Position numbers and translations under genes: made by a program. Positions 33,021 to 40,177 of a DNA stretch of 64,000 nt are shown here, one piece after another. The notes under the pieces were generated by a model that was not told the origin of the DNA, searched no databases, and saw only the letters and a program-made list of their open reading frames with translations. The stretch spans positions 1,054,001 to 1,118,000 of the forward strand of contig NZ_JAUSYY010000001.1 in assembly GCF_030817175.1 (NCBI RefSeq), in the 5' to 3' direction. Origin of the DNA: Agromyces ramosus. GTDB taxonomy: Bacteria; Actinomycetota; Actinomycetes; Actinomycetales; Microbacteriaceae. Positions within the stretch are counted from its first letter, which is position 1. Each line of letters starts with the position of its first letter.

Positions 33021-33529
33021 AACAGGCGCGCCTGCGCCACCACCGGCGCACCCTCGAGCTCGAGCAGGAACCGCTTGCGCTCGAGGCCGCCGGCGTATCC
33101 CGTGAGCGATCCGTCGGCGCCGACGACGCGGTGGCACGGCACGAGGATGCTCAGCGGGTTGCGTCCGACCGCGTTGCCGACCCGCCGGGCCAGGTTGCGA
33201 TCGCCGAGGCGCACGGCGAGCTCGCCGTAGCTCGTCGTCGAGCCGCACGGGATGTCGCGGAGCATCGCCCACACCGCGTGCTGGAACTCGTCGCCGGTGG
33301 GCGCCATCGACAGGTCGAACGCGGTGCGCCGGCCATCGAGGTACTCGGCGAGCTGCTCGCCGAGGCGCGTGAAGAGCTCGTCGCCGCGCGCGTCGACCTC
33401 GACGCCGATGGTCTCGGCGGCCGGCGGGTGCCAGTGGCCCGGAAAGTAGATGCCGCTCAGCGCCTCGCCGTCGGCGCCGACGAGGAGATCGCCGAGCGCC
33501 GTCGGCAGCATCGCATGTCGGCGGGTCAT
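33017..33529 (-). CDS. ogt: methylated-DNA-protein-cysteine methyltransferase
   Basis: 170 aa, a normal length for Ogt/MGMT. It repairs O6-methylguanine by a suicide methyl transfer to the cysteine in ILVPCHRVVGADGSLTGYAGG, a perfectly kept active-site motif. Other features: the N-terminal mixed domain (LLVGADGEALSGIYFPGHW) and the DNA-recognition segment CGSTTSYGELAVRLG...ARRVGNAVGRNPL. Start ATG at 33529. Transcribed on its own, convergent with the reductase gene with overlapping stops. Confidence 0.95.
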   Translation of the reverse strand: MTRRHAMLPTALGDLLVGADGEALSGIYFPGHWHPPAAETIGVEVDARGDELFTRLGEQLAEYLDGRRTAFDLSMAPTGDEFQHAVWAMLRDIPCGSTTSYGELAVRLGDRNLARRVGNAVGRNPLSILVPCHRVVGADGSLTGYAGGLERKRFLLELEGAPVVAQARLF

Positions 33530-33563
33530 GACTCCATCTTCGCGCCGTTCGGCGAGCGGACGG

Positions 33564-33586
33564 CCGAATCCGACAGCGGGATTCGG
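33564..33586 (-). terminator. small stem-loop between hemerythrin and ogt genes
   Basis: CCGAATCC (33564-33571) and GGATTCGG (33579-33586) form an 8-bp stem with a 7-base loop, 42 bp past the hemerythrin stop. Probably a terminator for the leftward hemerythrin gene. An operator for ogt is also possible. Confidence 0.45.
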
Positions 33587-33627
33587 ACCTCATCGCCGAC
33601 GGTCACGAACGGTCCGTCACCGGCGGG

Positions 33628-34338
33628 TCACGGCCGCACGTCGCCGACGAGCTCGGACCGATTCGCCTCGTACTTGGGCCTTCCGACCAGGCGCCAGATG
33701 AGCCGCACGGGTGCGGGCAGGTGCTTGCGCTGCCATGCCTCGCCGCCGTCGGGTTGGGCGGCGAGGATCGCGCCGAGCTGCTGGAACGTCTTGCCCTTCG
33801 GGGTCGCCTTGCGCCCGTGCTCGCCGAGCGCGTCGACCTCCTTCGGCGTGAGCGTCACCTCCATGACGGGCACGATCACGTGCTCCTCGTCGGGCAGGTG
33901 CATCGCGAGCGCGGCATTGATGCCGCCGAGGGCAGCGGTGACGCCCGCGGCATCCGTCGACCGACCGCTCGCGCGCCACGCCGGCAGCGCCGCGTCGAGC
34001 GCACCGAGGTGCACGAGCATCTGGGCGTGCTGCGCCTTCATGCGCTCGACGTGCCCGGTGCATGAGGGCGCGCGGCTCTCGAGGGTCTCCCAGAGCATCG
34101 TGTCTTCGCCCTCGTGGTGCGCGTGCAGGCCGGCCGAGAGCAACGCGAGGTGGTCGCCCACGACATCGGCGTGCGCGGTATCACCTTCGGCCACCCCGTC
34201 GACGAGTGCCGGACCCTCGCCGAATCCAGCCCGGAACATCCGGTGGATCTCGGCCATGCCGCTCGCGTCGCAGGTCTTCACCGCTCGGGGTTCGCGCGCG
34301 GGCTGGTCACCGCTGGCGGGAAGCGCGGTCGCAGGCAT
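33628..34338 (-). CDS. hemerythrin-like HHE-domain protein
   Basis: 236 aa. A four-helix HHE/DUF-type bundle with the metal-ligand histidines and glutamates in FRAGFGEGPALVD...HLALLSAGLHAHHEGEDTMLWETLE, HVERMKAQHAQMLVHL and LAMHLPDEEHVIVPVME. The last ~70 residues (LTPKEVDALGEHGRKATPKGKTFQQLGAILA...PAPVRLIWRLVGRPKYEANR) form the conserved C-terminal extension of actinobacterial members. Such proteins bind a di-iron centre and are linked to oxygen or redox sensing; the exact role is unknown. Monocistronic by context. Confidence 0.88.
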   Translation of the reverse strand: MPATALPASGDQPAREPRAVKTCDASGMAEIHRMFRAGFGEGPALVDGVAEGDTAHADVVGDHLALLSAGLHAHHEGEDTMLWETLESRAPSCTGHVERMKAQHAQMLVHLGALDAALPAWRASGRSTDAAGVTAALGGINAALAMHLPDEEHVIVPVMEVTLTPKEVDALGEHGRKATPKGKTFQQLGAILAAQPDGGEAWQRKHLPAPVRLIWRLVGRPKYEANRSELVGDVRP

Positions 34339-34455
34339 AACGGCTCCGATCGGTCGAGTGCGTGGCTGCTCGTGACGTTACGGGCTCACGGATGTCAGGA
34401 CAAGACCCTTCCGGAGGCACAGCGGATGCCCCGCCAGAGGGGCTATCGTTCGGGC

Positions 34456-34842
34456 ATGACCGATCTGAACTCCGCTGGCGCCCCGGTGTCGGAGGCGACT
34501 CGCGCGCAGCTGCTCAACGCCGAGGTGGCGAAGTACGTCAAGCGAGGCTGGACCGTGGAGACGAACGTGGGCGGCCAGGCCGTGCTGTCGAAGAACAAGC
34601 GCATCGGGTGGTTCTGGAACCTGATCCTCGTGCTCCTCACGGGCGGCCTCTGGCTGATCTACGTCGTCTACCGGGCCCTGAACCGCAAGAAGCTCACCGC
34701 GATCATCAGGTCGACGAGCACGGACGGGTGCGCGCCGCGGGCTGAGCGCGGCAGCGGCTCAGCGCGGCAGCGGGCCGTCCGCACTCGACCCTTGTGGCGG
34801 CACCGACACACCGCTATGGTGTCTCTAAACCGGTTTAGTTGA
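34456..34842 (+). CDS. small single-helix membrane protein, apparently frameshifted near its C-terminus
   Basis: As read, 128 aa from ATG 34456: KYVKRGWTVETNVGGQAVLSKNKRIGWFWNLILVLLTGGLWLIYVVYRALNRKK, a soluble N-terminus then one or two hydrophobic segments, typical of a small actinobacterial membrane family. After AII (about 34709) the sequence turns Arg/Ser-rich and runs through the next gene's promoter and operator. One frame over, codons for VDEHGRVRAAG and a stop at 34743-34745 follow directly, as expected for this family. One missing base near 34707-34710 (for example an A) would restore a ~97-aa protein. I regard 34456-34745 as the original gene. Confidence 0.7.
   Translation: MTDLNSAGAPVSEATRAQLLNAEVAKYVKRGWTVETNVGGQAVLSKNKRIGWFWNLILVLLTGGLWLIYVVYRALNRKKLTAIIRSTSTDGCAPRAERGSGSARQRAVRTRPLWRHRHTAMVSLNRFS
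34792..34820 (+). promoter_or_regulatory. promoter of the LacI/mannoside operon
   Basis: TTGTGG (34792-34797) and TATGGT (34815-34820) are spaced by 17 bp. Transcription would start near 34827, inside the palindromic operator. This suggests autorepression of the LacI gene and the genes behind it. Confidence 0.55.
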
Positions 34843-34856
34843 ACCGGTTTAGAGAC
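34821..34856. promoter_or_regulatory. double LacI-type operator within one large palindrome
   Basis: GTCTCTAAACCGGTT (34821-34835), a 6-bp centre TAGTTG, then the exact complement of the left arm (34842-34856). Inside it are two AACCGGTT cores centred 14 bp apart, each itself a palindrome with the central CG of LacI operators. It lies 20 bp before the LacI start codon and directly after the -10 box. Confidence 0.8.
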
Positions 34857-34876
34857 CACCGGCGCAGGAGGCCCTG

Positions 34877-35950
34877 ATGAGCGACGACGCTTCGCAGGCC
34901 GCGGCACGCCCGACGATCACCGATGTCGCGCGTCATGCCGGAGTCAGCAAGGGTCTCGTCTCGTTCGCCTTGAACGACCGCCCCGGCGTCAGTGCCGAGA
35001 CCCGCGATCGCATCCTCGCCTCCGCCGAGGAGCTCGGCTGGACGCCGAGCCTTCGCGCCCGGTCGCTCAGCGTCGACCGCTCCTACGCGCTCGGCCTCGT
35101 CATCGGCCGCAGTGTCGACGTGATCGCGGCCGACCCCTTCTTCCATGCCTTCATCGCGGGCGTCGAGAGCGAGTTCTCGGCGGCAGGCCAGGTGCTGGTG
35201 CTCACCCGCGCCACGCCGGGACGCGAGGAGGCGGCGACCTACCGCGGGCTCGCCGCCGACAAGCGCGTCGACGGCGTCTTCCTCACCGACCTTCGCTCGG
35301 GCGACGACCGCATCGCGCTCGTGCACGAACTGGGGCTCGCCGCCGTGACACTCGGGCACCCCGACGTGGACTCGCCGTTCCCCGCGGTCTCGGTCGACGA
35401 CGGTCGAGGCATCCGGACCGCCGTCGAGCACCTCGTCGAGCTCGGGCACCGCCGCATCGCGCACGTCGCCGGCCCCTCGAACATGCTGCACGCCAGCCGC
35501 CGCGCCGATGCCTTCATCGCCGCCGCCACCGCCGGCGGTGCCGACCCCATCGTCGTCGAGACCGACTTCAGCGCGGTCGACGGCGCCCGCGCCACGCGCG
35601 AACTGCTCGCGAAGGGAACCGACCGGCCGACCGCCATCGTCTACTCGAACGATCACATGGCGCTCGCGGGGCTCAGCGTCGCGCAGCGTGCCGGCCTGCG
35701 CGTACCGCTCGACCTCTCCATCACAGGCTTCGACAACACGGAGCTCGCGGAGCACACCTTCCCCTCGATCACGAGCGTGGCGACGGATGCCGCCGACTGG
35801 GGCGCGCGATCAGCCCGCCTCCTGCTGGCGGCGATCGCGAGGCAACCGGTCGAGGACGTCGATCTCTCCGAGCCACGGCTCGTCGTCCGCGAGTCGACGG
35901 CGGCCGCACCAGACGCACCCCACGCACCCCACGCACCAGCCCGCACCTGA
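34877..35950 (+). CDS. LacI-family regulator of the GH130 sugar operon
   Basis: 357 aa with GGAGG before ATG 34877. The headpiece PTITDVARHAGVSKGLVSFALNDRPGVSAETRDRILASAEELGW and hinge PSLRARSLSVDRSYALG are typical. The sensor domain has ADPFFHAFIAGVESEF, VDGVFLTDLRS, VDDGRGIRTAVEHLVELGHRRIAHVAG and YSNDHMALAGL. A short Pro/His/Ala repeat tail (DAPHAPHAPA) ends the protein. Only 49 bp separate it from the binding-protein gene and no second operator is seen there. The regulator is therefore probably first gene of the sugar operon and controls it through the palindrome at 34821-34856. Confidence 0.92.
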   Translation: MSDDASQAAARPTITDVARHAGVSKGLVSFALNDRPGVSAETRDRILASAEELGWTPSLRARSLSVDRSYALGLVIGRSVDVIAADPFFHAFIAGVESEFSAAGQVLVLTRATPGREEAATYRGLAADKRVDGVFLTDLRSGDDRIALVHELGLAAVTLGHPDVDSPFPAVSVDDGRGIRTAVEHLVELGHRRIAHVAGPSNMLHASRRADAFIAAATAGGADPIVVETDFSAVDGARATRELLAKGTDRPTAIVYSNDHMALAGLSVAQRAGLRVPLDLSITGFDNTELAEHTFPSITSVATDAADWGARSARLLLAAIARQPVEDVDLSEPRLVVRESTAAAPDAPHAPHAPART

Positions 35951-35999
35951 ACGCGTATCCGCGCGGCACCGACGCCGCACCCCTTGAAAGGAACTGGCC

Positions 36000-37280
36000 A
36001 TGCGCAGACGAATGATGATGACCGCAGTCGCAGCGACGGGGCTCCTCGCCCTCACCGCGTGCACCGGTGGAGGCGGTGACGACGGCGGTGAAGAGGGCCG
36101 TGGCGATATCACCATCTGGTACTCCAACAACGCGGCCGAGATCGCCTGGGGCGAGCAGATGGTCGAGGCGTGGAACGCCGAGCACCCCGACGAGCAGATC
36201 AAGGCGCAGGAGATTCCCGCAGGAGCCTCGAGCGAAGAGGTGATCGGCGCGGCGATCACGGCGGGCAACGCGCCATGCCTCGTCTACAACACCTCGCCGG
36301 CTGCGGTGCCGCAGTTCCAGAAGCAGGGCGGACTCGTGAACCTCTCCGAGTTCGACGACGGCGACGGCTACATCACCGAGCGCAGCGGCGACGTCGCCGA
36401 CCAGTACCGCTCCGCTGACGGCGACTTCTACCAGATGCCGTGGAAGTCGAACCCCGTGATGATCTTCTACAACAAGGCGATGTTCGCCCAGGCGGGCCTC
36501 GACCCCGAGAACCCGCCGCTCGCGACGTACGACGAGTTCCTCGAGACGGCGCGCACGCTCGTCTCCTCGGGTGCCTCGCAGTTCGCCATCAACCCCGCGC
36601 CCACGAGCGAGTTCTTCCAGAGCTGGTTCGACTTCTACCCGCTCTACGCGGCGCAGTCCGACGGCACGCTGCTCGTCGAAGACGGCGCTGCGACGTTCGA
36701 CGATGAGAACGGCACGGCCGTCGCCGAGTTCTGGGCGACGCTCTACTCCGAGGGTCTCGCCGGCAAGGAGCAGTACCAGGGCGACGCCTTCGCCGATGGG
36801 GTCTCCGCCATGTCCATCGTCGGCCCGTGGGCCATCTCGGTGTACGGCGACGACGTCGACTGGGGCGCCGTCCCGGTGCCCACCCAAGACGGCACGGCGC
36901 CTGAGGAGACCTACACGTTCAGCGATGCCAAGAACATCGGCATGTTCACCGCGTGCGAGAACCAGGCCACGGCCTGGGACGTGCTGAAGTTCTCGACGAG
37001 CGAGGAGCAGGACGGAGTCTGGCTCGAGGAGACCGGGCAGATGCCGCTGCGGCAGAACCTGACCGACGCGTACGCCGAGTACTTCGAGGCGAACCCGGCC
37101 TACCAGCAGTTCGGCGACCAGGCCGCTCGCACCGTCGAGGTGCCGAACGTGCCGAACTCGATCGAGATCTGGCAGACGTTCCGTGACGGCTACTCGAACT
37201 CGGTGATCTTCGGCGAGGAGCCGGTTGCGGACTTCCTCACCGACGCCGCCACCGAGATCGACGAACTCGCCCAGGGCTGA
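36000..37280 (+). CDS. sugar-binding lipoprotein, family 1
   Basis: 426 aa from ATG 36000 with AAAGGAA upstream. The signal peptide MMMTAVAATGLLALTAC is a lipobox followed by a Gly/Asp/Glu linker. Binding-protein signatures: ITIWYSNNAAEIAWGEQMVEAWNAEHPDEQI, QMPWKSNPVMIFYNKAMFAQAGL and SIVGPWAISVYGDDVDWGAVPVP. Surface receptor for the two permeases that follow. The ligand is inferred to be a mannoside oligosaccharide because a GH130 enzyme is encoded downstream. Confidence 0.92.
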   Translation: MRRRMMMTAVAATGLLALTACTGGGGDDGGEEGRGDITIWYSNNAAEIAWGEQMVEAWNAEHPDEQIKAQEIPAGASSEEVIGAAITAGNAPCLVYNTSPAAVPQFQKQGGLVNLSEFDDGDGYITERSGDVADQYRSADGDFYQMPWKSNPVMIFYNKAMFAQAGLDPENPPLATYDEFLETARTLVSSGASQFAINPAPTSEFFQSWFDFYPLYAAQSDGTLLVEDGAATFDDENGTAVAEFWATLYSEGLAGKEQYQGDAFADGVSAMSIVGPWAISVYGDDVDWGAVPVPTQDGTAPEETYTFSDAKNIGMFTACENQATAWDVLKFSTSEEQDGVWLEETGQMPLRQNLTDAYAEYFEANPAYQQFGDQAARTVEVPNVPNSIEIWQTFRDGYSNSVIFGEEPVADFLTDAATEIDELAQG

Positions 37281-37294
37281 TCGGGGATCCGATC

Positions 37295-38242
37295 ATGACC
37301 ACCGTCGCGGCACCGCCGAGCACGACGACGGAACCTGAGGAGACGCCCCCGAGCCGCCGCCGCAAGCGGTGGCTCGGGGAGCATCCGCTCGGCCTGCTGC
37401 TCAGCACGCCGTACCTGCTGTTCATCGGGCTGATCTTCGCGTACCCCATCGTCTTCTCCGTGTGGATGTCGTTCCAGGACTACTTCTTCGCCGCTCCGGG
37501 CGCCGTGGTCGAGCGGCCGTTCGTCGGCTTCGACAACTACGTCGCCATCGTGCAGGACCCCGCCGTCTGGCGTTCGTTCGGCAACGTCGGCATCTTCCTG
37601 CTCATCAACGTGCCGCTGACCGTCGGGCTCTCGCTCCTGCTCGCGACCGCGCTCGACCGGGTCGTGCACGCGCGCACGTTCTTCCGGGTGAGCTACTACG
37701 TGCCGTACGTGACCGCCTCGGTCGCGGTCGTCGCGGTCTGGCTCTTCCTGTTCAGCCAGAACGGGCTCGTGAACCAGCTGCTCGGCCCGCTCGAGCCCGA
37801 GCCGTCGTGGCTCGTCAACTCGGCCCTCGCGATGCCCACGATCGCGCTGTTCGTCACGTGGAAGGGGCTCGGGTTCTACATCCTGCTCTACCTCGCGGCC
37901 CTGCAGAACGTGGGCAAGGAGCTCTACGAGTCGGCGTCGGTCGACGGTGCGGGGGCGGTGCGCAAGTTCTTCTCGGTGACGGTTCCCGGCGTGCGCCCGG
38001 CCACGGTGCTCGTGTTCCTGCTCGCCACGATCACGGGCGCGAACCTCTTCACCGAGCCGTACCTCCTTACGGGAGGTGGGGGACCGAACGGCGCGTCGAC
38101 CTCGCCCGTGCTGCTCATGTACCAGAAGGGCATCGAGCAGGGGAATCCGGATGTCGCGTCAGCGCTCGGCGTCATCCTGATCATCTTCGTGCTGATCATC
38201 TCGTGGGTGCAGTACCGCTTCCTGGGAGGTCGGGAGTCATGA
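37295..38242 (+). CDS. carbohydrate ABC permease, MalF-type
   Basis: 315 aa, starting 14 bases after the binding-protein stop. A cytoplasmic Arg-rich N-terminus, then six membrane helices beginning LGLLLSTPYLLFIGLIFAYPIVFSVW. EAA loop ELYESASVDGAGAVRKFFSVTVPGVRPA. Forms a heterodimer with the next permease. Confidence 0.93.
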   Translation: MTTVAAPPSTTTEPEETPPSRRRKRWLGEHPLGLLLSTPYLLFIGLIFAYPIVFSVWMSFQDYFFAAPGAVVERPFVGFDNYVAIVQDPAVWRSFGNVGIFLLINVPLTVGLSLLLATALDRVVHARTFFRVSYYVPYVTASVAVVAVWLFLFSQNGLVNQLLGPLEPEPSWLVNSALAMPTIALFVTWKGLGFYILLYLAALQNVGKELYESASVDGAGAVRKFFSVTVPGVRPATVLVFLLATITGANLFTEPYLLTGGGGPNGASTSPVLLMYQKGIEQGNPDVASALGVILIIFVLIISWVQYRFLGGRES

Positions 38243-39072
38243 CGCGCCTCGGCACCATCACGCGCTACGTGCTGCTCGCGCTCGGCGCAGTGGCATTCCT
38301 CTTCCCCTTCTACTACATGATCGTCGGCTCGCTGCAGACGGCTCCCGACACGACGTTGGCGGGCGCGTTCCCCGACCCGGCGAACATCACGGGCGAGAAC
38401 TACGTCAACATCAACGAGCGGGTGAACCTCTTCCAGGGGCTCGCCAACTCGGGGATCTTCACCGGCGGGGTGCTGCTCGGCACGGTGATCTTCGGCACGA
38501 TCGCGGGCTATGCCCTGTCCGTGCTGAAGTGGCGCGGTCGCGGCGCGACCCTCGTGCTCGTGCTGCTCGTGCAGGTCGTCCCGTTCCAGCTGCTGATGAT
38601 CCCGCTCTACGTCATGATCGCCCGTGACTACGGACTCTCCGACAGCTACCTGGGCATGATCCTGCCGTTCCTGATCAACTCCACGGCGGTGCTCATCTTC
38701 CGCCAGTACTTCCTGCAGCTGCCGAAGGAGCTGTTCGACGCGGCCCGCATCGACGGTGCCGGGGAGTTCCGGATCCTCTGGTCGGTGGCGCTGCCGCTCG
38801 TGCGGCCGGCGCTGCTGACCGCGGTGCTGCTCACCTTCATCGGACCGTGGAACGAGTTCCTCTGGCCGTTCCTCATCACGAAGGAGGCGGCACTCCAACC
38901 CCTCGCCGTGTCGCTCGCGAACTTCATCTCGAACGTCGCGGCGTCGACCTCCAACCCGTTCGGGGCGATGATGGCCGGCGCGGTCGTCCTCGCCGGCCCG
39001 GCGGTTGCCCTGTTCATCATCTTCCAGCGCTATTTCGTCTCGAACGATCTCGGCTCCGGAGTGAAAGGCTGA
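38239..39072 (+). CDS. carbohydrate ABC permease, MalG-type
   Basis: 277 aa from ATG 38239, overlapping the preceding stop as ATGA; upstream frame extension is a shadow of the MalF-type gene. Six helices. EAA loop ELFDAARIDGAGEFRILWSVALPLVRPA. C-terminus SNDLGSGVKG is typical for CUT1 MalG subunits. No ATPase gene follows. Confidence 0.93.
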   Translation: MTRLGTITRYVLLALGAVAFLFPFYYMIVGSLQTAPDTTLAGAFPDPANITGENYVNINERVNLFQGLANSGIFTGGVLLGTVIFGTIAGYALSVLKWRGRGATLVLVLLVQVVPFQLLMIPLYVMIARDYGLSDSYLGMILPFLINSTAVLIFRQYFLQLPKELFDAARIDGAGEFRILWSVALPLVRPALLTAVLLTFIGPWNEFLWPFLITKEAALQPLAVSLANFISNVAASTSNPFGAMMAGAVVLAGPAVALFIIFQRYFVSNDLGSGVKG

Positions 39073-39073
39073 C

Positions 39074-40141
39074 ATGTCCATCACCACCGTTCCCTACACC
39101 CTCACCCGCATCGGGGTCGTCATGCGGCCCGACCCCGGCGAACCGAACGAAGCCGAGGGCGTGCTCAATCCGGCGTCGGGCCGCGCGCCCGACGGCACGC
39201 TGTACCTGCTGCCCAGGCTCGTCGCCGACGGCAACGTGTCGCGCGTCGGGCTCGCGCGCGTCGAGATCGAGGACGGCGTGCCGGTCGGCGTCGTGCGCGA
39301 GGGCGTCGTGCTCGAGCCCGATCGCGGCTGGGAACGCGGCGCCGCCAACGCCGGCGTCGAGGACCCTCGGGTCACCCGCATCGACGCCCTCGACTGCTGG
39401 GTCATGACGTATGTCGCCTTCGGTCCGCTCGGGCCGCGCACGGCCATCGCCGTGTCGACCGACCTGCGCGAGTGGCGCCGCCTCGGACCGGCGCTCTTCG
39501 CCTACGACGACGCGCTCGACATGGACCTCAACCTGTTCCACAACAAGGACACGACGTTCTTCCCCGAGCCGGTCACCGCGCCCGACGGCACCCCGAGCCT
39601 CGCGGTGCTGCACCGTCCGATGTGGAATCTCGGCGAGACGAAGCCGGGCCAGGGCGTGCGAGTGCCCGCGGGCATCACCGACGACCGCCAGTCGATCTGG
39701 ATCGCGTTCGTTCCGCTCGAAGCGGCGCTCAGCGACATCCGTGCGATCACCCTCTGGCAGCAGTCGCGCATGCTCGCGGGGCCGGAGTTCGCGTACGAGG
39801 CGCTGAAGATCGGCGGGGGCCCGCCGCCGCTGCGGGTGCCGGAGGGCTGGCTGCTCATCCACCACGGCGTCACCGGAACGATCGACAGCGCGTTCTCGCA
39901 GCAGCAGAACGTCAACTACGCGGCGGGGGCGATGCTGCTCGACGCCGACGACCCCACGATCGTGCTCGCGCGCACCGCCGAGCCGCTGCTCGCACCCGAG
40001 ACCGAGGAGGAGCGCAGCGGCATCGTGCCGAACGTCGTCTTCCCGACCGCCATCGAGGAGATCGACGGCGAGCACTACGTGTTCTACGGCATGGCCGACT
40101 CGCAGATCGGGGTCGCGCGGCTCGATCGCGTGACCGACTGA
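39074..40141 (+). CDS. GH130-family mannoside phosphorylase/hydrolase-like protein
   Basis: 355 aa, starting one base after the permease stop. The GH130 five-bladed propeller motifs are visible: NPASGRAPDGTLYLLPRLVADGNVSRVGLARVE, GVEDPRVTRIDALDCWVMTYVAFGP (conserved EDPR), FHNKDTTFFPEPV, GWLLIHHGV and IVPNVVFPTAIEEIDGEHYVFYGMAD. GH130 enzymes phosphorolyse beta-1,4- or hydrolyse/phosphorolyse beta-1,2-mannosides. No signal peptide, so cytoplasmic and acting on the imported sugar. The last enzyme of the LacI-binding protein-permease-permease-GH130 set. The mannoside linkage cannot be decided from sequence. Confidence 0.87.
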   Translation: MSITTVPYTLTRIGVVMRPDPGEPNEAEGVLNPASGRAPDGTLYLLPRLVADGNVSRVGLARVEIEDGVPVGVVREGVVLEPDRGWERGAANAGVEDPRVTRIDALDCWVMTYVAFGPLGPRTAIAVSTDLREWRRLGPALFAYDDALDMDLNLFHNKDTTFFPEPVTAPDGTPSLAVLHRPMWNLGETKPGQGVRVPAGITDDRQSIWIAFVPLEAALSDIRAITLWQQSRMLAGPEFAYEALKIGGGPPPLRVPEGWLLIHHGVTGTIDSAFSQQQNVNYAAGAMLLDADDPTIVLARTAEPLLAPETEEERSGIVPNVVFPTAIEEIDGEHYVFYGMADSQIGVARLDRVTD

Positions 40142-40177
40142 GTCGACCTCTCCGCCTGACTGAACGAAAGGCACAGA

